From Selaginella moellendorffii (lineage: Eukaryota; Streptophyta; Lycopodiopsida; Selaginellales; Selaginellaceae), in assembly GCF_000143415.4 (NCBI RefSeq), contig NW_003314274.1, forward strand, positions 2,194,112 through 2,258,111: 64,000 nucleotides of DNA, given 5' to 3'. The notes beneath the pieces are model-generated. The model was not told the origin of the DNA and did no database searches. It saw only the letters and a program-made list of their open reading frames with translations. This document shows, piece by piece, positions 21,419 to 32,897 of this stretch; the stretch's first letter is position 1; every line of letters starts with the position of its first letter. A program made the translations under genes and the position numbers.

Positions 21419-22299
21419 GTCTAAAATTCCTATATCTCACATAGTTAAAAGCTATTATATCAAACTTTCTTCTATTGTTTTTTAGCATTAAATATATTTT
21501 TTAAAAAACTCATAAAAGTTTCTTAATTGCACTTAAAATTTTCAATATAAATTCTTCACAATGTGAGTGCATGGAATATGAAAATAGAATACATAAATGT
21601 GCATATTAATTACCCCAAAAACCTAGCTTATATACAGGAACGAGTTGTCTAGATTGAAACTAATTTGATAGCTATCAAAATCCCACTACCTTTAGTAAAT
21701 AGGCCAAGATCTAGAGGAACATCAAAAGGAGCTATTAGTGAATCTATAGGCAGTGCTAGTTATTCTTGATCACTTTGTACAAATTGTTTTAGTCATTGTA
21801 TATGCACAATTTGCCTATTGAATGTTATGCCAAACCTCAAAAACTTGCAATCCAACTTGCTACAACACCTAATATAGTCCCTTCCACTGAGCAAGAAGCC
21901 CTTTAAACAAACCACGTACTGTAAGATTAGGAAAATGGACTAATACTAAGTCATCCACTTTATACTCTACAAGTGAATAATGATGGGAGTTATAGCATTG
22001 TTGTTGTATTATAGCATTGCATCACTTGAATGCAAGCTAGGTGTTTGATAGACTCTACTCGGACCAAGGACTCATCAAATATTAATCCCAAGATCTATCA
22101 TCAACAGATCATGGCAATCACGAAAGTAAACTCAACTCCGTTGATAATATTGGATTATGACTACGTCATATCTTCAATTAATAGAAAGACTTATACAGTT
22201 TCTCAATCACACGGTGATATCCCATATGCCACTTTGAATAGAAGAATTATAAAGATATGCATGAAGTTTCTCAAAACCTCAAATTATTACTAAACATTC
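21419..22299. other. AT-rich decayed repeat next to the Ty3 fossil
   Basis: No gene. The right inverted arm (21435-21461) pairs with 15798-15824 across the chromovirus. Part of the sequence (about 21540-22300, for example the block with GTGAGTGCATGGAATATGAA) recurs in diverged form near 57990-58700. It is therefore probably the 3' part of the same Ty3 fossil family. Confidence 0.5.
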
Positions 22300-22995
22300 T
22301 TTCTCTATTGTGGAGTAGTTCACCTCCGTTGGTTGTAATGGATAACTAATGTATGCAATGGGATGGTATTGACCAGGCACACTCAGGCATCAACACACTT
22401 CCAATACCAATTGCATCAACACATCTCCAAAACCAATATTAAAAGCATCCAAGTGCAAAATGAAAGGTTAAGTACAGTTAGAATATGTCAAAATTATAAG
22501 AGTTGTCAATAACTCTTTGAGATCCATAAATGCTTGTTCGTAGTTGATAGACCAAATGAAAGACATTGTTGACAATTTCAATAATGCTCGCAATGGTGCA
22601 GTACGATCAAAAAGATTATCAATAAATTAGCTAAGATATTACACCTTGCCTAAGAAGTGTTGCACATCATTTATACACTTTAGAGTAGGGAACTTGAGAA
22701 CAACCTTAAGTTTGTTAAGTTTAACTTTCAAACCTTCACGAGGAATACTATACATAAAATAATTGATGTTCTTGGACCTAAAGACACTTTGATTACTTCA
22801 ACTTTAAACCAACTTCTCACAACTAATCCAACACATTATGAATATCATGGATGTGTTCCTTCCAAATCAATCAAGATATCATCAATGAAGTTAGTAGTCA
22901 TTTTTGGCATATTGTAAAGAACCTTGTCCATCATCCATTAAAAAGTCACTAGAACATTGTGCAAACCAAACACCATCACCAAGAATTTGTATAAA

Positions 22996-23280
22996 TGCTT
23001 TATTTCGTTAAAGTGGAATTTATTCAGTAAAGTGGGACATTAATTAGCATGTATCCACATGCCATTTCCTAGTACTTAATTAATATTTATTAATATTTCT
23101 ATCAGTTTTTTAATTTATTTTTTATATTTCACAATATTATAACACAAAATCATATGAAAAGTTTTTAATTTATAAATTATAAAGCTAAAACTTCAATTTT
23201 TTATTGTTGTTATAAAAATGGCATGTGGGCACACTCCATAAGTGGGATAATGAAAAGTTCCACTTTAACGAAATAAAGCA
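22996..23280. mobile_element. 285-bp MITE with 23-bp perfect terminal inverted repeats
   Basis: The terminal repeats at 22996-23018 and 23258-23280 are exact reverse complements starting TGCTTTATTTCG. Similarity continues imperfectly for about 70 bp inward, both sides sharing CACATGCCATTT. A six-base TATAAA duplication flanks it (22990-22995 and 23281-23286). It is AT-rich and non-coding. Removing it with one TATAAA restores the RT frame of the host fossil (FGLYKFLVMVFGL). A 6-bp duplication does not match the usual hAT (8), Mutator (9), CACTA (3), PIF (3) or Tc1 (2) classes. Confidence 0.88.
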
Positions 23281-23712
23281 TATAAACCAAATGATGTATG
23301 AAAAATAATTTTAGGAATATCTTCATCGACCATTGGTATATCCAGAGCAAGATCTAACTTGGTGAATCAACAACTTCTCCTTAAACGATCGAGGAAATCA
23401 GTAGTGTGAGGTAGAGGGTATATATATGGGATTGTCATTTTATTTAATATACAATAGTTAATGCTAAAACAAATATTTTCATCAAAATTTGTTATAAAAT
23501 GAGGTTCACATGCCCAAGGACTACACAACTTTAAAGTAACACCCTTGTCTAACATCTTCTTGACATTTATACGTAAAATTGTGATCTCTTTTATGTAAGC
23601 AACCAAAGGGAACGACTTGAGAGACGATCCATGGGGTTCAAATATAGAGGGAAAAGGCCCATGAATAAGAGTGCACCCTTTTCCAATCGGTTAAGGGTCT
23701 TGGGATAGTTGG

Positions 23713-23768
23713 AGTTAAGCATCCTTGGGTTTGAATAGTACTGGGCTGGGTGACCTCCCGGGAAGTCC
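23713..23768 (+). promoter_or_regulatory. 5S rRNA-derived internal pol III promoter (LTR1 of the TRIM)
   Basis: It covers the 3' half of plant 5S rRNA, from the A box through the C box, with a few changes (GTTAAGCATCC here, GTTAAGCGTCC in LTR2). It probably can bind TFIIIA. Activity is not known. Confidence 0.7.
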
Positions 23769-24111
23769 AAATTCAGGAGTTTACATTTGGTATCAGAGCG
23801 GTCTCGGGTCCGACTCTATTGGTTGGCTAAGGGAATCACACCACATGTTGATTGACATCTGGCTGGTCCAGTTTGCTCCCGCTGGGCTTGACCCGAGGGG
23901 TAGGGTGTCAAGAGAGCGAGGCTCTCGGGAGAGTTGCGGCTCTCAGCTTCTGTTCACGAGGGCATGAACTTGCAGGGAAGCGTGGTGGATTGTAAGCAAC
24001 CAAAGGGAACAACTTGAGAGACGATCCATGGGGTTCAAATATAGAGGGAAAGGGCTCATGAATAAGAGTGCACCCCCTTTTCCAATCGGTTAAGGGTCTT
24101 GGGATAGTTGG

Positions 24112-24168
24112 AGTTAAGCGTCCTTGGGTTTGAATAGTACTGGGCTGGGTGACCTCCCGGGAAGTCCA
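24112..24168 (+). promoter_or_regulatory. 5S rRNA-derived internal pol III promoter (LTR2 of the TRIM)
   Basis: The same segment as in LTR1, differing at one or two bases within the 5S-like core. Confidence 0.7.
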
Positions 24169-25222
24169 AATTCAGAAGTTTACATTTTAGTGACTGACAA
24201 CAAATATGAACCTTAACTGGATGAGCATCCCTAGTTGGAATGGGATGATGTGTTGCAATCTTGGCCCCAGACAACAAGTCAAATTCAAAAAGATCGGCAT
24301 ACTCCTTCATAAGTTAATTAATTGCTAAGTATAAAGGAACAAAATGAAAAAATAGAAGGAAGCAATAAGGAGACAAAAGTGATAGAAGTAGAGGTAAAAG
24401 GAAAGAGATGAAGAAGAATAAAAATAAGAAGAATAAAAGAAATATAAAAAAGTATGAAATAAAGGGAAAAATCTTAAAGTCACATTTGGCATGATTGTGC
24501 CACAATCAATCCATACCAAGTATAAAGTCAAAAGTTTGACTTGACACCACCCATAACGATTATTTCAAGCTCAAGGTCGCCCACATGCACAACTAAGGTC
24601 TGCCTCATCCTGTGCACATGTGTGTGTATGACCGTTGCTATAAAGATTGAAAATTAGCTTTACCGCATGAGGCAAATATAGATGGCAACAGGTGGTAATA
24701 GGCCTATGAGACACAAAATCCCTAGGCCCCAAAGTGGAGCTGGAAAGGGTGCCACGTGGTAGTGGCCGAAGTGAAAGCCAAACGAGCGTAACACGTTTGG
24801 ACTAAAAGCTCCGACTTGAAAAGTCGAGAGCGGGAGTGGAACTCCCAACAAAGTGCTCAAGGAGCGAGCACAAAGCGAGCAATAAGCAAGGCTCCAAAAA
24901 GGGACCCGAAAAGGACCAACACATGACACGTGGAAGTGTCCGAGATGGAGTCCGAGACGGACCCTAGTTGGAGTCCGAGATGGACCTGAAGTGGAGTCTG
25001 ATATGGAGTCCGAAGTGGAGTCCGAAATAGAGTCCGATATGGAGCCGGAGATGGACCCGAAGTGGAGTCCGAGGTGGACAAAAACGGAGTCCGAGATGGA
25101 CCCGAGATGGAGTCCGAGATGGAGTCTGAGGTGGGCCGAGAAGGAGTCCGAGATAGACCCGAGATGGAGTCCGAGATGGAGTCCGAGATGGACCCGAGAT
25201 GGAGTCCGAGGTGGAGTCCGAG

Positions 25223-27013
25223 TGTAAGCGACTAAATTTTCCATTCTAATTTAGTCACTTAACCACACCTCCGACCACTTGGAGGAGTCTCATTCACAAC
25301 CTCCATCAGTCCAATTCAGGACTTGGGACTTGCTAGCCCCAAGAATGGCATCCATGCCACTCCACACTTGCACCTGGTCCAAGTGCTCCACGTGTCCGGT
25401 CCCGAGACCGACACCCAAAGGTACCACTGACATCTCGGCCCGTTACGCTAAGGCCATGCCCATTCACCTTTGCTGCACCAGTGGTTCAACACCACTTGCA
25501 TCACCACCTCGTCTCTCCAAGACTGGGCCATGTGTCCACGAGTGGTCATCCTAGATCCACTCCTTAGCATCCTTAGGATGCCCACAGACCTGGGGAATTG
25601 CCTTCCCCAAAGTCCCTTTGTCAGTTCCTACCAAGTCCCTTTCTGCCCCTGGCCGTGTTTGCCAACACTGCCACTGGATCGAGGCCCACAGGCCCGACCA
25701 CTAAGTCCCACGGTCCTCTGGGACTTCCTCACCACATGACTGTGTCCTTGGTCACTACCCCAGAGGACTGCTCCTCTTCCTTTCCACAGTCTGGGCCTTT
25801 GGGACAACATTTCGGAACACCGTGGCCTTACACGAGCCACCTGGGTACTCTCCCCACCTATCGCCTTTAGGTGCTCTAGCCATGGGCTTAGAGCGAGGTT
25901 CCATTGAGCCACACTTGGTATCCAAGTAGGTAGTGCCACCCACACTTGGACTGGGAGCATCGGCCAGTCGATCTCCCGGGGGAACTAGAGCCGGCTCTTG
26001 AACACTTCACCAAGCTACCCCGCTTGTCGGTCCGTGTTCACTCTAGTCTTGGACTTCCCAGTGGGCAGCTCATCACCCAACACTGGGTCCGGCCTTTCTG
26101 GGCCAAACTGGCCTTTCCTGGCCAAACTGGCTCCACTACAGTCCTCCCCCTACATACTTTTGGAGCTCACCAAACCCCCCAGGGTCTGGGAGACGAACGC
26201 TTTGGGCTTTCACCCTCTCAGGCTCCGGACTCGGACTCGGACTCGGACTCGGACTCGGACTCGGACTCGGAGTCGGACTCGGACTCGGGCTCGGGCTCGG
26301 TCTCGGCCTCGGCCTCGGTCTCGGTCTCAGTCCCGATCTCGGTCTCGGTCTCGGTCTCGGTCCCGGTCTCGGTCCCGGTCTCGGTCTCGACTTCGGACTC
26401 CATCTCGGACTCCATCTCGGACTCCATCTCGGACTCCATCTCGGGTCCATCTCGGGTCCAGCTCGGACTCCATCTCGGACTCCATCTCGTGTCCATCTCG
26501 GACTCCATCTCGGACTCCATTTCGGGTCCATCTCGGGTCCACCTCGGACTCCATCTCGGACTCCATCTCGGGTCCATCTCGGACTCCACTTTGGACTCCA
26601 ACTCGGGTCCATCTCGGGTCCACCTCAGACTCCACTTCGGACTCCATCTCGGACTCCATCTCGGGTCCATCTCGGACTCCACTTCGGACTCCAACTCGGG
26701 TCCATCTTGGGTCCACCTCGGACTCCACTTCGGACTCCATCTCGGACTCCATTTCGGACTCCAACTAGAGTCCATCTCGGACACTCCCACGTGTCATGTG
26801 TTGGTCCTTTTGGGTCCCTTTTTGGAGCCTCGCCTTTTTCTCGCTTCGTGCTCGTTCCTCGAGCACTTAGTTGGGAGTTCCACTCCCGCTCTTGACTTTT
26901 CAAGTCGGAGCTTTTGGTCCAAACGTGTTACGCTCGTTTGGCTCTCGCTTCGGCCACTACCATGTGGCGCCCTTCCGGCTCCACTTTGGGGCCTAGGGAT
27001 TTTGTGTCTCACA
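25223..27013 (-). repeat. 3' LTR of the nested element
   Basis: It contains the conserved unique block (25223-26210), the minisatellite (about 26215-26770) and a terminal unique block ending in GTGTCTCACA. ORFs of up to 376 codons here come from the triplet-compatible repeat. Confidence 0.9.
26215..26770. repeat. Minisatellite in the nested element's 3' LTR
   Basis: Starts as (GGACTC)n, grades through GGTCTC units, then becomes 12-bp CATCTCGGACTC-type units with CATCTCGGGTC variants. Confidence 0.9.
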
Positions 27014-30000
27014 ACTCCACCACCCATAGACGAAGTTCGATGTCCTCATCGAACGGTGAACCATTTTATAAAGTAACACCCGCATGTGTTACCATTTCCA
27101 TCCTTGGCGCGTAGCCAATATTTGTCAATGGTGTGACATTGAAGGCTCACCATGCCTTCTCCATATTCGTCAATGGTTGGACATTGAAGGCTCACCATGC
27201 CTTTTGCATATCCTCTAAGGAGGGTAGTCTCTCCAACTTAGAGACTGATTGGACCACATATAGTGGTTCTCTCCTTTTATTGGTTTAGTTCTCGCTAAAC
27301 CTTTTAGAGACCCTTCTCTAAGTCAATCCCACTACTCCTTCTCGAGTAGTCTCAATTTCCATCGACATAACCTTTGCACTTTGGAACTTTGAATTTTGAC
27401 TTCTTGGAGTCAATTTCCTGGGTGTCTCCAACACCTTGCATTGCACAGATTGTGCGACTCCACTTCCCTATCCTAGGAAGTTCATTACTTGAGGGCACCA
27501 TCATCCTCTCTTCTATTTCGTGCCACCTTGGGCACTAAGTTCCATTTATCACACTTTGTGCTAGGGTTGTCCATCGCCCTATCATTTGGCTACCTTACCG
27601 CTCCCTCCCTTGGAGCTTCCACTTTCGCCAAATCGGAGCAATTCGGAATCCCTCCTTGGAAACACACTTCCTTTCCCGCAACTTGTTAGCGTCCAACACA
27701 TTAGTGTTCCTCACCTAACTTTGTCACTTGGATTCCTTTCAAGGGATTCCACGGCCCTATCTTGGCCACTCATCTTTTGCTCCTATCCGTTGATTGTTGC
27801 ACCAAGCAACATCGAATCTCTACCTCCCTCCTTGAGGTATTGTTTCAGTTCCATAGCAAAGACTCTTCTTTGCCAAGTCCGGAGGATGTTCACCCCTAGT
27901 ACGTCTCTTTAGCATCTTCTGCTATGGGCTCTATCCACGGCCCAACTTCGTGACCCTCCCATGGGTCTTTTATAGAGACTACTTTCCTCGGACTCACTAT
28001 GCCATCGCACGGACATAGTTTATTTCCCTTAGGTGCTCTTCCCACTTGGTTATCACAACCAAGCCACACCACCTTAAACAGTTCAATTTCAACATTTGAA
28101 CCAGGAACTTCATTCCTTAGCCAACCAAGGACCTTGTCCTTTTCTGGCCATAAGATCACCTAGTGATCTCACCTTGGCACATTAACAGAGTTGCCAAGAG
28201 GTACTTGGTTTTCTAGACCTCCAAGTTGTTGACTATAACCCCGGGGGCATCCCCCACACTTGGCGGTGCACCCAAGCTAGCCCTTACGGCCAAGGGTTCA
28301 TAGCAACTGAGATTAGGTGTCCCCATCTCACTCACCATGACCTTGGTGCCACTTGCACCAAAGTGTTCAAGTTAGATATGCTGAGCTTTCACACTAAGCA
28401 ATCTAACCGTGCATCACGACTCCGAGGCATCCCTCGCTTGGCGGTGTGCCCAAACCAGTCTCCCCACTGAGAGTCCATGACCACCGAAATATGAGTGTCC
28501 TCATATTCCAAACCATCACCACGCCCTAGTGATTTGGGACTCGAACCCAAGCACTAGAGGGTCGGGACTCGAACCCAACCTCCATATATGCATCTACGGA
28601 CGGCATCACACTAGATGCCTGGCGTGACTCCCCACGCCGGTGCACCAACCTATTTTTAAAGTGCGCTACAGATCACAGCTTAGGAACCTAGTTCCTCCAC
28701 ACTGCCAAGTCCTCTCACTTGACATGTCTGTGATCATGCATGGACTCCTCCATGCTCGGCCCCATGGCCCACCCCTTTTGAAGTTATCACCTTCAACTAG
28801 GGTCTTTGTTCCCCCGACGTGCCAATCTCACTTGGCAAGTCCTCCGACCATTGTAACATAGTTCCTGCATAAGCGTGAAAGTCCTTGACCATCGACTTTT
28901 GTTCAAAGCCCTCTCTTTGAACACTCGGGAACTACTTCCCTAACCTTGATAACCTTGCCTCATGGCAAGCTTCAAGACCACGCTTCTGTTGCGCCACTCT
29001 GATTTCGCGCGTTCCATAAACCATTTACACTTGGCCTTTCTAGGTACTACGCTACCTAGAATCGTCTTTGGGAACCTTGAAGGAACTCTGTCCCTCAGCT
29101 TGCTAAGGCCTCCCCTTTCGCAAGCTTTATAGTTGCCATATAGTCTAACATGGACAATTCCATATTTTAGACTCTCCATGGCATCACGGTTGCTAGCAAC
29201 AACATCCTCGAGCACCCTCTTGCTTCTCCACTCCCAACTTTCATAACCACTGTTGGATATGTCCTTTGATTTCTATGGTTCAATTCCATCCCAATACTAC
29301 TTGCCTTTGGCTTCACACCTTTCCTTCGGTCATTCTCCTCCAGACCAGGAGGATAGCTTTGCACTTTCTATCATGCCTTAGCAAGTATTCTTAGGGATGA
29401 ACCTACCCAATAGCCCAAGGAGTGGTTCCTCAATCCGGGTATGCTCAACTTATAATCCCACACACTGGGATTACATTGTTGCTTATGGGCCTTTACATGC
29501 CCATCACTAGCCTTGCCAAAATTCCATTTTTGGCTTTGTCCAACTTGGGTAGACAGTCCTCTCCTGTCTCCGCAACCTTGGACATTTGAATAGCACTTTC
29601 TATCCATCATTCGCTAGGGACTTAGTCCCTTGGGCTTTATCCATTGCCCTCGCGACATCAAACACCACCTTCTGGTGTTCTAGAGTGTTCGGGTGTCCCA
29701 ATGATGGCTTTCTTGACAATGAGTATTTCCTTTTATGACATTGACTTACTATATCGCAACATAAGCAGCTTATCCCCCGTAAGGGTATATCCGACTTCCC
29801 TATATTAGAAGTCTTGGGTAGCTACCTTCTACCCGTTTAACCAGTTATTTTGCATCTCTTGCTTAGTTGCCTCATAGTTGTCAAGTCCTACAACTCATTG
29901 CTTGGTGCTTGCACACCTCCATCATTATCTGGGTCACCGCACTCCAATTGTATGCTCTGCCGCTTAGGATATGCCATTCCCATTTCCATTGGGATTCCTT

Positions 30001-31123
30001 TGGCAAGGGGTTCTCATGAACCCACCAACATAGCCTCAAGGTATCACACCTTGGCACATTTGGTGTCTCCACACCATCGGCTCCACGAGCCTACCTCTTT
30101 GACATTTCCCTTTCGTGTCTAAGTCTTTGCCAAGACCAACACCACTCTTTCTCATGCCAACCATCCGTTAGCACTGCCCCATAGAGGTCACACACAACTT
30201 TATGTCAAAGTTGTTTTCTTCTGGGAACACCTTTCCCATAACTTTAGCATGGCACATTTTGCCATCGATGAGATACCCTCTGTTCTCATCCTTGGGTCCT
30301 ACGATCCCCCCCCATCCTTTGTGGGGTACAACACAGCTCAGTCCAAATGCTTCCATCAGTCCTTTTAGGACCATCCCTTGACTCTACTTGAGTCATCCAG
30401 CAGTTTTGGACTTGGTTAATCCACAGACCCGTAAGGTCCTACTTGTGAGGCACTAGCTCACTGGAATACACTTCTTGCATTCCTGTCCTACTCAAAAGGA
30501 CTATTTTCACAAGTGCTACTCCGACACTTGATTTTGTTCTCTGGGGGCAACCTCTGCCCCTTAGGACTACTTGTCCATGTGATGAGAATACCAACTCATC
30601 CACTTAATACACCCCCAACTCCTTGGGTTGTTCCAGCATTTATTAGAGGTAGCCCCGGCTACCTTTTCAAGGGCTTGAGTCCTCTTCCGTATTTGACCTC
30701 CCACGGTCATTACTTCTGGTCTCACATTCATGAGCACCAACCTCAACTATATGAGGAAAATCTTGTGACTCCTTTATTGCTTTGGAGTCTTTATCTTTCC
30801 CGTGATCCCAACTGTAGTTGTTTACCACAACTACATTAGCCAGTTTGCTAAGTCAAACGCTCACCTGGATCACATCCTCAACTTTTTTTTTGAGGAAAAC
30901 CATATACTGTTCCCAAGATCCCAAAGTCGTTCCATTATTGGCCCTTTTCTATCCACCACCCCGTCTACAAGTTCACACATGAACTGTAATGGAGAGCCAT
31001 GTCTTCCCGACTTGCTACTCCTCAAGGATAGGCCCACTCCTCGGACCTTCCGATGCCAACACTAGTGGTGATATACTTGAGCACCAATAAAAGTCAGACT
31101 AAGGAACAGCTCCGATACTAAGT
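27014..31123 (-). other. Internal region of the nested LARD, no retrotransposon genes
   Basis: 4110 bp, collinear with 34250-38360 in inverted orientation. Small ORFs match between the two copies (for example 28940-29215 with 36191-36430, and 29371-29610 with 35760-35999), at the level expected from nucleotide similarity. They resemble no Gag or Pol domain. There are paired B-box-like sequences and a duplicated stem-like block; the better-ordered copy is described for the outer element. Confidence 0.8.
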
Positions 31124-32226
31124 TGTAAGCGACTAAATTTTCCATTCTACTTTAGTCACTTAACCACACTTCCGACCACTTGGAGGAGTCTCATTCACAA
31201 CCTCCATCAGTCCAATTCAGGACTTGGGACTTGCTAGCCCCAAGAATGGCATCCATGCCACTCCACACTTGCACCTGGTCCAAGTGCTCCACGTGTCCGG
31301 TCCCGAGACCGACACCCAAAGGTACCACTGACATCTCGGCCCGTTACGCTAAGGCCATGCCCATTCACCTTTGCTGCACCAGTGGTTCAACACCACTTGC
31401 ATCACCACCTCGTCTCTCCAAGACTAGGCCATGTGTCCACGAGTGGTCATCCTAGATCCACTCCTTAGCATCCTTAGGATGCCCACAGACCTGGGGAATT
31501 GCCTTCCCCAAAGTCCATTTGTCAGTTCCTACCAAGTCCCTTTCTGCCCCTGGCCGTGTTTGCCAACACTGCCACTGGATCGAGGCCCACAGGCCCGACC
31601 ACTAAGTCCCACAGTCCTCTGGGACTTCCTCACCACATGACTGTGTCCTTGGTCACTACCCCAGAGGACTGCTCCTCTTCCTTTCCACAGTCTGGGCCTT
31701 TGGGACAACATTTCGGAATACCGTGGCCTTACACGAGCCACCTGGGTACTCTCCCCACCTATCGCCTTTAGGTGCTCTAGCCATGGGCTTAGAGCGAGGT
31801 TCCATTGAGCCACACTTGGTATCCAAGTAGGTAGTGCCACCCACACTTGGACTGGGAGCATCGGCCAGTCGATCTCCCGGGGGAACTAGAGCCGGCTCTT
31901 GAACACTTCACCAAGCTACCCCGCTTGTCGGTCCGTGTTCACTCTAGTCTTGGACTTCCCAGTGGGCAGCTCATCACCCAACACTGGGTCCGGCCTTTCT
32001 GGGCCAAACTAGCCTTTCCTGGCCAAACTGGCTCCACTGCAGTCCTCCCCCTACTATACTTTTGGAGCTCACCAAACCCCCCAGGGTCTGGGAGACGAAC
32101 GTTTTGGGCTTTCACCCTCTCAGGCTCCGGACTCGGACTCGGACTCGGAATCGGACTCGGACTCGGACTCGGACTCGGGCTCGGGCTCGGTCTCGGCCTC
32201 GGCCTCGGTCTCGGTCTCAGTCCCGA

Positions 32227-32258
<32 letters not shown>

Positions 32259-32897
32259 CCGGTCTCGGTCCCGGTCTCGGTCTCGACTTCGGACTCCATC
32301 TCGGACTCCATCTCGGACTCCATCTCGGGTCCATCTCGGGTCCAGCTCAGACTCCATCTCGGACTCCATCTCGTGTCCATCTCGGACTCCATCTCGGACT
32401 CCATTTCGGGTCCATCTCGGGTCCACCTCGGACTCCATCTCGGACTCCATCTCGGGTCCATCTCGGACTCCACTTCGGACTCCAACTCGGGTCCATCTCG
32501 GGTCCACCTCAGACTCCACTTCGGACTCCATCTCGGACTCCATCTCGGGTCCATCTCGGACTCCACTTCGGACTCCAACTCGGGTCCATCTCGGGTCCAC
32601 CTCGGACTCCACTTCGGACTCCATCTCGGACTCCATTTCGGACTCCAACTAGAGTCCATCTCGGACACTCCCACGTGTCATGTGTTGGTCCTTTTGGGTC
32701 CCTTTTTGGAGCCTTGCCTTTTTCTCGCTTCGTGCTCGTTCCTCGAGCACTTAGTTGGGAGTTCCACTCCCGCTCTTGACTTTTCAAGTCGGAGCTTTTG
32801 GTCCAAACGTGTTACGCTCGTTTGGCTCTCGCTTCGGCCACTACCATGTGGCGCCCTTCCGGCTCCACTTTGGGGCCTAGGGATTTTGTGTCTCACA
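31124..32897 (-). repeat. 5' LTR of the nested element
   Basis: 1774 bp, followed on the minus strand by the primer-binding site. Its minisatellite (about 32118-32650) is slightly shorter than that of its partner, showing unit-number change since insertion. Confidence 0.9.

Larger units (their letters stand above)
23594..24184 (+). mobile_element. Cassandra-like TRIM retrotransposon with 5S rRNA-derived LTRs
   Basis: 591 bp, with LTRs 23594-23785 (192 bp) and 23991-24184 (194 bp), both TGTAAGC...TTTACA. Perfect TTTTA target duplications lie at 23589-23593 and 24185-24189. Each LTR contains a 5S-rRNA-like stretch (23713-23768 and 24112-24168) with GTTAAGC, TTGGGTTTGAATAGTACT and TGGGTGACCTCCCGGGAAGT, corresponding to the A box, intermediate element and C box of the pol III promoter. 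Just after LTR1 is TTTGGTATCAGAGC, a primer site for initiator Met tRNA. The internal region is about 205 bp with no ORF of note. All this fits Cassandra TRIMs, which need enzymes from other elements. Confidence 0.92.
22300..24660 (-). pseudogene. Fossil Ty3 pol on the minus strand (PR, RT, RNase H), carrying two later insertions
   Basis: Read on the minus strand in fragments. About 24660-24480 holds a protease-like remnant (MRQTLVVHVGDLELEIIVMG). 24310-24190 holds the RT linker (MKEYADLFEFDLLSG). 23593-23400 holds KMLDKGV, INYCILNKMTIPYIYPLPHT and DFLDRL. 23290-22850 holds FGLYKFLVMVFGLHN and NFIDDILIDL. 22600-22300 holds RNase H (PFILHLDAFNIGFGDVLMQL; HPIAYISYPLQPTEVNYSTI; EKECLVII). Stops and frame changes are frequent, so it is long dead. 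The Cassandra-like TRIM (23594-24184) and the MITE (22996-23280) interrupt the RT, and removing each rejoins the reading frame. A gag zinc-knuckle remnant at 40492-40722 is the upstream part of the same element, displaced by the 15.5-kb insertion. Confidence 0.8.
25223..32897 (-). mobile_element. Second copy of the same LARD family, inverted and nested in the 5' LTR of the first
   Basis: LTRs are 25223-27013 (1791 bp) and 31124-32897 (1774 bp); the internal region is 27014-31123 (4110 bp). In plus orientation it reads TGTAAGCG...TCTCACA, so the element points to the minus strand. The CCGAG target duplication is exact (25218-25222 and 32898-32902). The same stretch in the undisturbed 3' LTR of the outer element (about 38869-38910) reads straight through the junction, confirming insertion into the minisatellite. 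The minus-strand primer site is TAGTATCGGAGC (31109-31120). The two LTRs are nearly identical apart from a few substitutions and repeat-unit differences, so the insertion is recent. It has no retrotransposon protein domains. Confidence 0.93.

Noticed and set aside
23786-23815. TTTGGTATCAGAGCGGTC as part of a tRNA gene
   Set aside because: It is the primer-binding site of the TRIM (complement of the tRNA 3' end). No cloverleaf surrounds it.
23713-24168. 5S rRNA genes
   Set aside because: Only the promoter-bearing 3' half is present, twice, within short LTRs with TSDs. This fits a Cassandra-type element, not a 5S array.
25946-27076. ORFs of up to 376 codons rich in SDS, SRTP or SESEM repeats (here and at 12081-12735, 31847-33526, 38298-39487)
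   Set aside because: They arise because the LTR minisatellite unit is a multiple of three and lacks stops in several frames on both strands. They cross LTR boundaries and change with repeat number, so they are not proteins.
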